From Larix kaempferi (lineage: Eukaryota > Streptophyta > Pinopsida > Pinales > Pinaceae), in the NCBI GenBank assembly GCA_027924585.1, contig BSBM01000877.1, positions 6,449,501-6,513,500 on the forward strand: a DNA stretch of 64,000 nucleotides, given 5' to 3'. Within the stretch, counting starts at the first letter, position 1. Every line of letters begins with the position of its first letter. This document shows positions 11,421 through 22,720 of the stretch, piece after piece. The notes under the pieces are model-generated. The model did not search any database. It was not told the origin of the DNA and saw only the letters and a list, made by a program, of their open reading frames with translations. The translations under genes and the position numbers were made by a program.

Positions 11421-12330
11421 CCCGCCCTAAGGTGAGTCTTAATCAATGTGTCTCTTTCTGTCTAGTGTGCCCATTTAAACCTGACAACACCTCTCAACTA
11501 GTCCCTCTGGAGATGCAACCAATCCTTGAGGAATTTTCTAATGTATTTGTTGCTCCCAATGATATACCCCCTTCCCAATCCATTGAACATTCCACTGACC
11601 TCATTCCCATTGATTCCTTACCTAATGTTCATGCCTACCATCTGGCCCCTCATGAAGCAACCAAGATCGAGAGGCAAATTAGTCAGTTACTGGACTCTGG
11701 ACACATCTATCCGAGCTCCTCTCCTTTGTCATCATGAAGAAATAAATCGAGGAATGGTGCCTTCTTACCGACGACCGTGCTCTAAAAAAAGCCACGGTTA
11801 AAAACCGTTGCCCTCTTCCTTGCATTGATGACTTGCTAGATTAGCTATGTGGTGCCCGATTCTTTACCAAGATGGATCTGACTACTGGATATCATCAGGT
11901 GAGGATGCATATTGCAGATACTGGGAAGACTGATTTTAAAACAAAATTTAAGGTTGTATGAATGGTTGGTCATGCCATTTGGGCTCACCAACGCCCTCGC
12001 AACATTCATGAGATTGATCAATGACATTTTCAGAGATTATTTGGGCAGATTTGTAGTCATATACTTAGATGATAATTTTGTATTTAGTGCCACTTGGGAA
12101 GACCATTAGCAACATGTTTGCCAAGTGCTGGAGCTGCTCAGGACTCATAAGCTACATGTTAAAGAACAAAAGTCCTTCTTTGGACAAACATCAATGCAAT
12201 ACTTGGGCTTCATTATCAGTCAAGTAGGATTGGTCTTGATCCATTAAGAGTTCAAGCATTAGCTCAATGTCCCAATCCTTCCAATTCTATGGCATTAAAA
12301 ACCTTCATGGGTGGCATTAGCTTTTACTGA
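11421..12330 (+). pseudogene. Reverse transcriptase of Ty3/gypsy element, broken
   Basis: An N-terminal RT block (EFSNVFVAPNDIPPSQS, then HEATKIERQISQLLDSGHI) is followed by LLTDDRALKKATVKNRCPLP in another frame. The palm motifs follow: [12 protein letters not shown] (about 11870-11910), [13 protein letters not shown] (11960-12010) and the catalytic YLDDNFVFS (12062-12090). At least three frame changes and several stops separate the blocks. RT copies the element RNA into cDNA. The motif order and spacing are normal for the family even though the frame is not. Confidence 0.8.
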
Positions 12331-12890
12331 AGGTTTGTGTCGAATTTTTCTCACTTGGACCATCCTCTCCAGCATGTTTCAAATCAAGCCAACTTTATTT
12401 GGTATGCTATAACTTCTCACCAATTCAAGAAACTCGAGGAGGCCTTATTCTCTGCCCTTGTGTTCATATTGATTGATCTCAACCAACCATTTAAGATTGA
12501 AATTGATGCTTCCCAATATGCCATTTGGGTATTGCTTAAACAGGGGGCATCCAATGGCCTATCACTCCGAGGCACTTACATATGCTAAGATCAATTACAA
12601 CACTTATGATAAGGAATTCTATAGCCTGGTCCAAGCCTTAAAGCAATGGAGAAATTATATTTTGGATAAGGAGACCATATTACATACTGATTATCATCCT
12701 TTATTTTTTATCAATTCTTAGTCCAAGATTCAGGAGCAACGACATTTGAATTTTTCCGCCTATATTCAACAGTTCCATTTGGTTATCACATACAAAAGGG
12801 CACTTCCAATAAGATGGCTGATTTATTGAGCCGCCCTCCATCTCAAGTTCTTCAAATCCTTGAGGTCTAGTGTGCCTCTTATGACAATTG
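12331..12890 (+). pseudogene. RNase H domain of Ty3/gypsy element
   Basis: Blocks read IEIDASQYAIWVLLKQG (12497-12547, the first catalytic Asp present), then after a frameshift PMAYHSEALTYAKINYNTYDKE and SLVQALKQWRNYIL, then HTDYHPLFF with the third Asp-bearing motif (about 12690). This is the chromovirus-like order RT then RNase H then integrase. Stops and frameshifts make it inactive. Confidence 0.75.
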
Positions 12891-14288
12891 GAAATCATTG
12901 TATGCTTCTAATCCTCAGTTTGGGCCCATCTAGGATGCTCTCAAGCAACATATTGTCGTGAACAAAACCCCATTTTTGGAGTACACTATCAGGGATGGTT
13001 GGCTTTATAAGTTCAACCAGTTCTGCATACCCACCTCCCAAGAGCGGTTGCTCCAAATCCGTGAGGCTCATTCCTCAACATGTGGTGTACACTTTGTCAC
13101 CACCAATACCCTTCAGAATCTGCAATGCCCCATTTCTATTGGCATATTATGCAGAACCAAATTCATCACTTCATTCGTTCTTATGTGTTGTGCAGTCTAA
13201 GCAAGCCACCTAATTGGAAGAATGGTCTTTTCCAACCCTCCCCATTCCTGCACGCCCTTGGGAGTCCATCTCTATGTATTTTTTGAGTGGATTTCCGACC
13301 ACCTTGCACAAGCATGATGCTATCTGGGTAGTGGTCTATAAATTCTCCAAAATGGTTATTTTTATCCCTTGTCATAAGACTACCACTGCTAGTCAAACCA
13401 TTGACCTTTTCTTTCACCATATCTGGACTCACTTTGGCCTTCCAAGTAGCATTATCTTGGATTGAGAATCTTAGTTCCTAAGTGCATTCTGGAAGACTTC
13501 ATGGTCTCTTCTCGGTTGTCAACTCTGGTTCTCTACATCATTTCACCCTTAGTTTGATGGGAAACTTGAGGTGGTCAACTGCACTTTGGTTCATGCTTTG
13601 TGAATCCATTTTGCAAAGAATCGTGAGTGGGAGTCTTACTTGCACATCATTCAACATAGTTATAAATGAATTGTTCACTCTTACACTAGCCTCTCTCCTT
13701 TTGAAGTATGTTTTGGATATCATCCCCTTGCCCCTTCTGAATTTCCCCTCACCCTCGCTCCTTCAGGATCTACACATCAACAAAGGAAACAATAGTCTGG
13801 TCAACAAGCAAGCTCAAGTTTTAGCTGCTCTCAAAGCAAACCAAGACCATGCCAAGTAGTGTCATGATAGGAACTATACATGTTTATCATTTCATCCTTG
13901 TGACCATCTATGGCAGGGTATTTTTTAAGGATTCTAATAGTAGACTTAAGTGTAGTATTCTAGGCGATTATTTCGGATTGGAAAAAAACATATGTATAGA
14001 TAGGTAGGCGAATATTAAATATGAAACATACAATTTACTCCTGAAACTCGTAAATTTTGGCGAATATTATGACGAAAAAACATATTTTATGTAAATATAG
14101 GTGATATTAGAGACTAAAAATGACCAAATAGCGAATTTATTTTTTGAAAAAAAAGCCGAAAAAATAGCCAATTGGCGAAATTTCGCCCCTAAAAATTTCC
14201 CTGGTCTATGTTTGTTTATAGACAAGCAACATTTCCAAGATTAACACCATCATATATTACATCCTATCCACTATGGTCCATATTCCGT
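12891..14288 (+). pseudogene. Integrase of Ty3/gypsy element, split by a MITE
   Basis: The N-terminal zinc-type region includes REAHSSTCGVHF (about 13060-13095). In the catalytic core, SMYFLSGFPTT has Tyr where the first catalytic Asp is expected. The second Asp lies in SSIILD (about 13445-13465), and the FDGKLEVVNCTL block supplies the Glu (about 13554-13590). The C-terminal part reads through CHDRNYT and DHLW, is interrupted by the MITE at 13914-14203, and resumes with YRQATFPRLTPSY (14217 onward). It is cut at 14289 by an LTR-like sequence. Loss of the first Asp plus several stops means it cannot integrate DNA. Confidence 0.8.
13914..14203. mobile_element. 290-bp hAT-type MITE, copy 1
   Basis: The ends CAGGGTATTTTT and AAAAATTTCCCTG are inverted repeats with one mismatch. 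Flanking 8-mers ATCTATGG and GTCTATGT agree at six central positions, as expected for an aged 8-bp target duplication. The interior has no coding capacity and matches a second copy at 62760-63046 along its whole length. CAGGG ends with an 8-bp duplication are the hallmark of hAT elements. It sits inside the integrase reading frame, so it inserted after the retroelement. Confidence 0.88.
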
Positions 14289-15060
14289 TGTAATATCCCT
14301 CCTTTTACCTCTATACTTTTGTATGTGGAAGTGTAAAATTGTACCATTTCTTGGCGAGGAGTTTAAGGTCAAAGCCCCGCTAGTAAGCTTTGTAAGTATG
14401 ATGGTGATTTCCTAAGTTGTATTTTGAATTTGTAGACTTAGGAGACTGAAAGGCTTGACACAACTAAACGAGAGGGGCGTGAATCCACTAGGGGGAGAGG
14501 TTGATGGTTGGGAAGCCATAAGAATTCAAGTTATTGATGACAGGTGTCATCTCGGTGTCGTGGGCACTCAAAGAAGAGTGAACTATGGAGTTTCACTTGA
14601 GGACCTAATTTTATAGGTTTTTCATTCTAAGAAACATTAACTATCCGCCGAAATTTAATAGTGAACTCTCGTGGCTTATTTTATAGCGTAAAGCCTAATA
14701 ATATTAAATGATCGTAAAGAAAACTAAGTAGTGTTCTTAGCTCCGACGGGAGTGCTGGGGAAATATCCTTAATAGCCCTAAAAGGAAAGAAAGCTAAGTT
14801 TTCTATTTTACCTTGAGTATATGAGGAGAATAATTTTATACAAGTAATTGTTATGAATTAATTATACAAATGTGTGCTCTTTGTATGATAAATATACGTG
14901 GATGATGTACCAAACAATATATATAAGTTATTATGGTATTTATATATAAGTACATAGTTGTATATATATATCTAATAGAAAAATAAGTGTTATATATGTG
15001 TATTGTAGATCAAATATTTAACTATACAAGTATAAGGATTGTATATGTGGAAATAGGAAT
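14289..15060 (+). mobile_element. LTR-like sequence A (TGTAATATCCC type), right edge not found
   Basis: It starts TGTAATATCCCTCC, abruptly ending the integrase frame. About 65 bp in lies the block GGCGAGGAGTTTAAGGTCAA then AGCCCCGCTAGTAA (14353-14386). This block recurs at 45719 and 54560 at a similar distance from a TGTA..ATCCCTC start. That makes a dispersed LTR family likely. I could not locate the terminal CA or a target duplication, so the end is approximate. Confidence 0.5.
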
Positions 15061-15759
15061 TCATGTGTAAACATTGACTAAAATTATTTAATAAGATTTA
15101 GTTAGGTGTTTTAAACACCCATGTGTTTTTTTTTTTTAACCATGGGAACAACAACCTCCCAAGGGTATATCCAACCATCCATGTGTTTTCTAAGGAAAGA
15201 AAGAAGATGGTTCCAAGGGGGCAGTGGAGAAGGTGGTTATCCAATTCGCATGAAAGGATCGTGTTACTCTCCTTGGAGAAGTGGACTGTGCATTGAAGAA
15301 AGGTTGGTTGTTTACAAGTTATGAATCTCAATTTCATGTTGAAGACTACTCTCTCTTAGGGGGGATTGAATGTTTTGTATTTGTGGTGGAGAGAGAAGAG
15401 CACAACTTTATTCCCTTGACTGTTTTCCTTATTATGGTAATTAACTACAATAAAGGAGGAGAGCGCAGGCTATCTCCTCTTCTAATCTTTTATATTGCAT
15501 TCCTTTAAGAGAAAGAGAGAGGCTGGGGGGTTCTCTCTTCTCATCTATATTGTACATTGCTTACACTTATTGACTTATTGGCAAGAGAAGGCACAGTCCC
15601 TTGTGTGCTCCGTTCAATTAATCACACCCTATTATTCTAGGAGTGTATTTTGTATTGATGTGTGGAGGGGTTCTAAGAGCGTAGCCCTCTCTACATTTGG
15701 TTGATTGTGCCTTTCTATTTTTCACATGGTAAATGAAGGGCATAGCCCTAATACTATGT
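15061..15759. other. Non-coding stretch, nothing recognised
   Basis: This holds short open frames in all directions with no coherent family signal. The segment 15340-15720 has mRNA-like composition (GAGAGAGAAGAGC and CTCTCTTCTCATC words) and may be LTR U5 or leader sequence, but I cannot show that. Confidence 0.3.
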
Positions 15760-17385
15760 AATTTCAACATGATATCTTTTACAAAATAACTATAATATAT
15801 TAATTTTTTAACATATATATATTTTTTTCCATTAATGAATAAAAAAATTACATGTTTATTGTTAATTAAAGGAATATGTAGAAAATGTGACCTTTTAGCC
15901 ATCAAAGTCTCAAGAAATTGGTAAATATTTTGGGGAAGTTGTTGATATTGTGAAATTATGTAAAATGTACGAAATATATCAAAATCTCGCATTAAGTTTT
16001 TGAGAATTTGGTGGCATTCTATGGAAGTTGTTGATTATTGTTAACTTATTGAAAAAATACAAATTGTGGTAAGGTATGGCATCAAAATTCTTTAAAACTG
16101 GTGTATGTTTTAGGGAACTTGTTAATTATTTGAAATTTATGCATAAATGAGGGAAATATGGCAATGTCTAGCATTAAAATTTTAAGAAACCCGTGGACAT
16201 TTTAGGGAAGTTGTTGATTGTGGAAAATTTATTGAAAATCTAGGAAATATGGAAGGGTCTTGCATTAAATTCTCAAGAATCTGTTAAACATTTTAAATAG
16301 GTGTAGTCTAAATATTCTACGTTTTCAACCTTTTATGAGTATATTTTATGTCTTGTTTTGTTTGGATTCCGGTTGGAAATCTGTAAAAAATCTTAGAATC
16401 ACATATATTAGCTATGGAAATTGCATAACATGGGTTCCATCGGGGTATTTGAGGGTGTTGAATCTATTTAAAGATTCAAAAACACAATTTGAACACTTCC
16501 TAATTTGGATTTTAACAAAATAAAATGACCACATTCCAACCAAAACCCACTTGAAATTCCAAAACATAGAATAAATAGATTGCTCCTTTTAACTAAGTTA
16601 TTGAGATTGTAAATTTATGGAAAATCTAGGATTTATGGAAATGCCTAGCATTAAATACTTATTAAATCCGTAGACATTTAGGGAAGCTATTGATTGTGGT
16701 AAACTAATAGAAAATATAGGAACATGGCAATGTCTAGTATTAAACTCTTAAGAAGGTGGTAGACAATTTAGGAAAAATGTTGATTATCCCAATTAATTTT
16801 TGGTGGGGTTTAATTGATCACAAAGCACTGAATTGGTCATAGTGAGTGCATGAAATTTTCTTTGCTTTCTTTCCCCTTTAGTAGTTTGTACAATTACTTA
16901 AAAAAAAATTGATGTAAGAATTTTAAATGAAGTACTTTTATGAATTTATTTAATTATCATTAACACAAGTAATTTGGTGGCTTGGTTAGAGTTCTCTACT
17001 AATTTATGGGCAATCTGGTTTGCTATTTATCATTTTTGTAAATTTATAATGCTAATGTAGCTATATTAACTAACTTGATTGGTTGAAAACTTATATAAGA
17101 CATTCTTCTTATTTATCATTATATTAATCTCTAGCTTAAGCAATGGATTATGGAGTAGTCTAAAACATTATACAGGATGAATGTAAATGTTACACAAAAA
17201 CCATCAATACTTAAAAACCTCAAATGTTAATTAAAAATGCAAGAGAAAATAAACAATGCTACTTGGTGACTTTTTGTTTTTAATATAGTTTTTTTATAAG
17301 ATACTTATATTAAGCTAATAATTATATATCATTTATATTAAGGTAATAGCAAAAAGGAGGTGAAGGCGATGTGAAGTAGAGGCTC

Positions 17386-17514
17386 TTGAATCCACACGCC
17401 CAAAAATATTTCACGGTGGGGGAGATGGTGAGGGATGTCATATGGCCTCGCCATTCCATTTGCATTGAAGTTGTTGTCGACACCATCTCCATGGCACTCG
17501 ACTGGTAAGTATTT
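17386..17514 (+). other. Possible orphan exon between the two duplicated blocks
   Basis: The segment has exon-like composition against A+T-rich flanks and reads AQKYFTVGEMVRDVIWPRHS then CIEVVVDTISMALDW without a stop. It ends in a strong donor, CTG|GTAAGT, at 17515. I recognise no family. It may be a captured exon. The evidence is only composition, openness and the donor. Confidence 0.3.
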
Positions 17515-18178
17515 ATACTCTGTTATTCCAACAAGATTTCTTTTACGAAATTAGTGTAATATATATATATATTTTTAGCATAATTGTTTTCCATGAATGA
17601 ATGCACAAAAATTAGATGCTCATCGTCAATTATCAATTAGTGAAATATGTAGACAATGTGACTTTTTAACAATCGAAGTATCAAGAAATTGGTCAATATT
17701 TTGTGGAAGTTGTTCATAAATTGTGAAATTGTAAAATGTAGGAAATATAGTAAAATTTGGTATTAAGTTTTTGAGGATTTGGTGACTTTTTATGGAAGTT
17801 GTTGATTATTGTTAACTTGTGCAAAAAATACAAATTGTGATAAGGTATGGCATTGAAATTCTTTAAAATTGGTATTGTGTTAATTATTTGAAATTTATAC
17901 ATAAATGAGGAAAATATGACAAGGTTTGATATTAAATTTTTAAGAAACATGTTAACATTTTAGGGAAGTTGTTGCTTGTGGAAAATTTATTGAAAATCTA
18001 GGAAATATGGAAGGGTCTTGCATCAACTTCTTAAGAAATTGTTAAACATTTAAAATAGGTGTGGTTTAAATATTCTACATTTTCAACTTTTTTTGAGTAT
18101 ATTTTCCATCTTACGGCATTCCAACCAAAACCCACTAGAAAGTCCAAAACGTAGAATGAATAGATTGCTCCTTTTAAT

Positions 18179-18714
18179 TGTAAGTTTTAAACCTTAACAG
18201 TGAAGTACAAACTTATACGATTCTTAAGCATTAACAGAAAATACGCAATGGCACACACATTACACAGAGATTTTCACCTGGAAACCCTTAACCGGGAAAA
18301 AACCAGCAAACTTAGAGCCGCATAGCTCCTTTTTCATTATATGTTTATTTTACATGTACAATACAATAAATGGTATTCTGCAGCATCTAAAACCCTAATT
18401 CGTTTACCCGAATTAGGTTACAACCCTAATTCCTTTTACCGGAATTAGATAGAGTACAATGGGTCGAAAATCGCTAAAAAGCAAAAAAGCAACCCAAAAA
18501 ATTTTGCGCTCCGCGCGGACTCCGGGGGCCTAACGGCCCCCTCCGTGTCGTTTCGGAACCTAACGGTCCGAAACGAAGGGGGTGGGCCCTGTCGGGCTAC
18601 CCCCCCCTCTAAACCCCCCCCCTCCGGACGCGCCCGGCGCAGGCGAATCACTAGTGCCGTAGGGATCGTGTTGTACACGCAGCGACCATGTGAAGAGATA
18701 TAACATACCCAACA
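18179..18714 (-). mobile_element. 536-bp solo LTR, Copia-like, TSD TTAAT
   Basis: The ends are TGTAAGTTTT on the plus strand and TGTTGGGTATG on the minus strand, i.e. TG...CA. Both sides are flanked by TTAAT (18174-18178 and 18715-18719), a perfect 5-bp target duplication. On the minus strand it begins TGTTGGG, as many Copia LTRs do. It contains a strikingly G+C-rich U3 (18505-18650) and ends with the U5-like phrase GGTTTTTTCCCGGTTAAGGG then GGTGAAAATCTCTGTG. The corresponding empty site is present in copy A of the surrounding duplication near 16580-16600. No internal region or second LTR remains, so it is a solo LTR left by recombination. Confidence 0.92.
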
Positions 18715-19330
18715 TTAATTAAGCTACATGGCAAGGTCTAGCATTAAACTGTCAAGAAGGTGGTAGACATAAATGTTGATTATCCCAATAAATTTTTGGT
18801 GGGATTTAATTGGTCACAAAGTAGTGAATTGGTCATAGTAAGTGCATTCATTTTCTATGCTTCCTTGCCCCTTTGGTGGTATGTACACTTACTTAAAAAA
18901 AATAATGTCAAGACTTTTCCATGCAAATACTTTCATGAATTTATTTAATTATCATTAACACAAGTAATTTAGTAGCTTGGTTAGAGTTCTTTACTAATTT
19001 GTGGGCAATTTGGTTTGCTAATTTATCATTTTTGTAGATTTGTAATGTTAATGTGCTATGCTAGCTATTTTGATTGGATGAGAACTTATAGAAAAAATTA
19101 TTCTTATTTATTATTATTATATGAGTCTTTAGCTTCAGCAATAGATTTATAAATGATTATGGAGTAGTCTAAAACATTACACCGGATGAATATAAATGTT
19201 ATGCTTAATAACTTCAAATGCTAATTAAAAATGCAAGAGAACATGAACATTGCCACTTTGATGGCTTTTGGTTTTAATATAGGTTTTTAAGATACTAATC
19301 TTAAGTTAATAATTATATATAATTTATTAT

Positions 19331-20067
19331 TAATTCAAAATTTCATTAAATAAATGATTTATTTTTTAATTTAGGTTAAATTGCTAAAAAAATTAAATAA
19401 TAATAAAAAGTATGATAAAAATTAAAAAATAATAGTAATTTTTTTTTAATTAAACAAAATTAAAATTAATTAAAAAAATAATTATTTCATTACACTAACA
19501 TCACCCTAATCGTAAAATAACTGCATTACCAACAATATTTTAAAATTAAAATATTAAAAAATTATTTTTAATGCTGTAAAACCCAGAATTATTTTATTAC
19601 TGTCCCGTACAAAAAAGTTATTTAAAAAGCATTAACGGTACCCTGCCTTTATTACTCTCCTGTTCAAAAAGTTATTTAAAAAACATTAACGGTACCCTGC
19701 CTTTATTACTGTCTTGTTCAAAAAGTTATTTAAAAAACATTAACGGTACCCTGCCAAAGATTTCAAAATTAAATAAAAACATCATCGGCATGTAAGATTT
19801 CAAGATCGGCATTGGGCAGTGTGCGTTGTGTGACAGCGTGTAAGATCGGTGTTGGGCATTAACGGTACCCTGCCTGGATTTCAAAATACGGATTTCAAAC
19901 TTTCATATGTTGGATTGGAAAGATTATTTTTGTTGTATTACATCGCTAGTGAACGGCTGATTGTTTAGTTTGTTTCGAAGAAGAGCGGAGGGATTTGCCA
20001 GAGCCGAGAGGGATTGGCCAGAGCCTTGGAGGATTGATTTTAGCCCATTCTCTAACGCTCTGCAACT
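19331..20067. other. Very A+T-rich stretch plus a three-copy 54-55-bp tandem repeat
   Basis: From 19331 to 19590 the sequence is almost all A and T with no features. At 19594-19757 a unit containing TTATTACTGTC(C/T)TGTTCAAA then CATTAACGGTACCCTGCC is repeated three times (starts 19594, 19649, 19703). The phrase CATTAACGGTACCCTGCC appears once more at about 19857. From 19980 GAGGGATT(T/G)(G/-)CCAGAGCC words begin and become common after 20415. Confidence 0.75.
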
Positions 20068-20417
20068 ATGGCTCGTCCTGCTCAAGGTGTTCTTGGGTTC
20101 CATGTATTTAATATCATAGAAACGTTTCGTTTATTTTTTCATAAGAATGGCAACGACTGGTTTTTCTGATTCTGGAAAAGTTATGAAATATGTCATATCA
20201 GTCAGTCATGTATTTTAGATCTCTGTGATTAGCTCTCCAGATTCCTTATCTTTTCAAAACTCCTGACAATATCTGGAGAAGAGTGTTGTGATATGAAGAA
20301 GTATTGACAGGAATTGTTTGTTTGTTATTGTGAACAGGGTATCCACAGGCATATCCTCCACCTCCTCCTGGGTGTCCTCAACAAAGTTATCCTCCTGCTC
20401 AGGATAACTTTGGCTAG
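20068..20417 (+). CDS. Two-exon proline/tyrosine-rich mini-protein, 32 aa
   Basis: An ATG at 20068 begins exon 1 (20068-20086: MARPAQ plus one base), followed by GTGTTC as donor. The intron 20087-20337 ends GTGAACAG. Exon 2 (20338-20417) continues in phase as GYPQAYPPPPPGCPQQSYPP and ends AQDNFG-stop. The total is 32 residues of XYPPX-type repeats. Such repeats form the N-terminal part of plant CYSTM-type and related small membrane-associated proteins. The cysteine-rich membrane tail of those proteins is absent here, so this is either a truncated captured fragment or a coincidental look-alike. The splice fit and in-frame repeat make a gene origin likely. It is surrounded by purine-rich tandem repeats, and no function can be assigned. 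Confidence 0.5.
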
Positions 20418-20960
20418 AGGAGGGATTTGCCAGAGCCGAGAAGGAAAGAGGATTTGAGAGGGATTGGCCAGAGCCGAGAAGGAAAGAGTATTTGAGAGGG
20501 ATTGGCCACGCTAAGGATTGGCTAGGCCGAGCTGAGCCAGAGCCGAGAAGGAAAGAGGATTTGAGAGGGATTGGCCAGAGCCACGCCAGAAGAGAGGCAG
20601 TTAGGGTTTGGCCAGAGCTCCGGCGAGCCGAGCCGAGAAGGGAAGAGGATAGAGCCGAGGAGAGTTGAGCATTTGGGAGTTATTTGTAATTTGGTTGGTT
20701 TACATTATTTCTGTGTCAAGATTGAAGCATGGCCATGCTTTTATTTGTTTTTATCTGTCAATTTGTTTTGGGTTTTCTTTCGTTTTTTCATTTTAATTAT
20801 TTAAATTTTATTTTGGTTTTGTTTTGTTTATTTGAGTCTGTTTCTTTGGGTCTGTATTTGGATTGTGGAGGTGGGTCTGTGTTTGGATTGTGAGGGTGGA
20901 GTGATAAGGTGGAGGTGGGTCTGTGTTTGGATTGTGAGGGTGGAGTGATAAGGTGACGCG
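20415..20960. repeat. Purine-rich tandem repeats
   Basis: GAGGGATT(T/G)GCCAGAGCCGAG followed by AAGGAAAGAG(G/T)ATTTGA repeats four to five times between 20415 and 20640, in units of 45-65 bp. Further on, GTGGGTCTGTGTTTGGATTG then TGAGGGTGGAGTGATAAGG is duplicated with a 44-bp period at 20871 and 20915. The open plus-strand frame across 20571-20804 is a by-product. Confidence 0.8.
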
Positions 20961-21110
20961 GTAAATAACCGCACATTAGGTGTTTCTTAGCCATCCCAAA
21001 TACTGTAAGGTAATTTATTTGTTTTTAATTTTTGGTAGTTTGTTCATGCGATGTATTATCTAGTGTTATTTTTGTATGGTTAACGTTTTTTTGTTTATTA
21101 TATAGTGCAG

Positions 21111-21199
21111 AGGCAAAGCTGCTTCAGATGCCCTTGAATTTCAACAAATGAAGATACCATACATTCTGCTTCAGATGCCCTTGAATTTCAAGATTTCAG
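21111..21199 (+). other. Exon-like segment with internal 49-bp duplication
   Basis: It is bounded by an acceptor (TATAGTGCAG|AGG) and a strong donor (TTTCAG|GTAAGTG). Inside, CTGCTTCAGATGCCCTTGAA is present twice, 49 bp apart. It lies downstream of the proline-rich mini-exons and may belong to the same transcript as a non-coding or 3' exon. Expression is unproven. Confidence 0.35.
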
Positions 21200-22480
21200 G
21201 TAAGTGTTTAAGTTCTGTTTATGTAAACTTAAATCCGCATAATGTTGCAGCCTGTTTAGATGGTTTAAGTTTTTGTTCTTTTCCCTCTTATTCGTATGGT
21301 AATTTCATGAAGGGGTTTGGTAATTTTTAATGATCTTCAGTGATATGGCTATTAGCGATGAAAGGATAGAGTAGGTTCTATATTTTGGATTTGTAAGAAG
21401 GTTGCATTTACATTCTGAACTACTCTGATAAGACAAGATCTGTATACCGTATTTATATGTCTCCTACATATAGTTTAGTTCTCCCAGAATAAGTTGATAG
21501 GAAGCTAACTATAGGACTGGCCTGTATTCCCGGGTTGGTGGGAGGAGATTAAATGAATGGTAAAGGAGTGCATTACTAGTAAACATCACAGTTGATTAGC
21601 TTCTGCGCTGATTCTAGGTCTGATTCAGATTCCTCTGCTGTTTAGGTCTGATTCAGTTTCCTATGCTGTTTAGGTCTGTTTAAAATACTGTTGTATGAAT
21701 AAATACAAATTAATTCATAAATACAAAGACTATTGTATTTCTGGATCAAACTACTCGGTTAAAAGACTGTTGTATGAATAAAATTCACGATAATGCTACT
21801 CGGTTAAAAGACTGTTGTATGAATAAAATTCACGATAATGTTGTGGGATGAATGAACTGGGAAATGTAGTACGAAATTCTAGCCTGAATGTCAAACTTTA
21901 AACTAGTGTATTCTGGCTCAATATTGAACTTGAGAAACTAATACCATCTGAGGTGTTCAACGAACACACAATAATCTCTGTTTTCTGTTGGAAATACTAA
22001 TAATGAGGACAATGGACATCACACTAATAACGAGGGCAGTGCGATACCGATCACAATGCTTGTATCTGAATCTCTGTTTTCTGTCTTAAATACTATCACA
22101 ATAAGGGCAGTGTGAAGCCCATTCATCACTTGGTGTTTTTTTACTATCATTCCTTTTTTTTAATATGCACACCTACAGATATACCTCCTGGACGTGGTTG
22201 TGGGTGCTTGCATGTACTTTCCATCCCTCTAGGCGTGGTCTGTGCAGGGAATTTCTTTTCAGTTGTGGGGCATTTTTACAGAGGACTGTGCAGGGCATTT
22301 CTTTTTAGTTGTTAGTTGTTGGGAATTACATTTCTGTAATTGTGGAATTTTAAGATTTTAACTTATTAGGAACGGGGGCTAAACCCACATTCTGGAATTG
22401 TGTTTATTTATTGACACATTTTGAGTTCCGCGGGACAGTAAACCGCATTACCATTCCTACAAATGAGTTCGGGAAAAAGC
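21200..22480. other. Non-coding stretch with several short tandem duplications
   Basis: TTTAGGTCTGATTCAG(A/T)TTCCT(C/A)TGCTG repeats at about 21617 and 21644. A 45-bp unit starting CTACTCGGTTAAAAGACTGT occurs at 21751 and 21796. GAGG(G/A)CA(G/A)T...ATCACACTAATAA words recur near 21995-22100. No reading frame of interest is present. Confidence 0.55.
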
Positions 22481-22720
22481 TCTCCATTGAATCAGCGTCT
22501 CTCTCTCTCAAAAGGAAACACCCAAAGTAAGTGGAGATCGAAAAAGTTCTCCAGTTGAATCAGCGTCTCTCTCAAAAGGAAACACCCAAAGTGGAACCGC
22601 AATAACAACAACACAACGTCCTCCTTCGTCGTCCTCAAATTCACGTTTCTGCCCATCACCACCACCACCGCCTCCGCTGCCCAAGTCCCCACTGCCACTG
22701 ATAGATTTCATAGAATTTGA
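22481..22720. repeat. 66-68-bp duplication and CT/CACC-rich tract
   Basis: GAATCAGCGTCTCTCT...CAAAAGGAAACACCCAAAGT occurs at 22489 and 22557. A CACCACCACCACCGCCTCCG stretch follows at about 22648. The composition resembles a 5' untranslated leader, but no good start codon follows. Confidence 0.6.

Larger units (their letters stand above)
15760..19330. repeat. Large tandem duplication with ~97-bp degenerate subrepeats
   Basis: Copy A (about 15760-17345) and copy B (about 17525-19330) align along most of their length. For example, GATTGCTCCTTTTAA is at 16579 and 18163, and GGAGTAGTCTAAAACATTA is near 17152 and 19165. Within each copy a unit resembling TTTTAGGGAAGTTGTTGATT + GGAAAATCTAGGAAATATGG + CATTAAATTCTTAAGAA recurs every ~95-100 bp. 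Copy B lacks some of copy A (about 16330-16540) and contains an inserted solo LTR. A short exon-like spacer separates them. Confidence 0.85.

Noticed and set aside
14289-15612. LTR copy A ending at about 15607 with TSD TCCGT
   Set aside because: TCCGT recurs there, but the preceding bases are GTGC rather than CA. The match could be chance, so no boundary was assigned.
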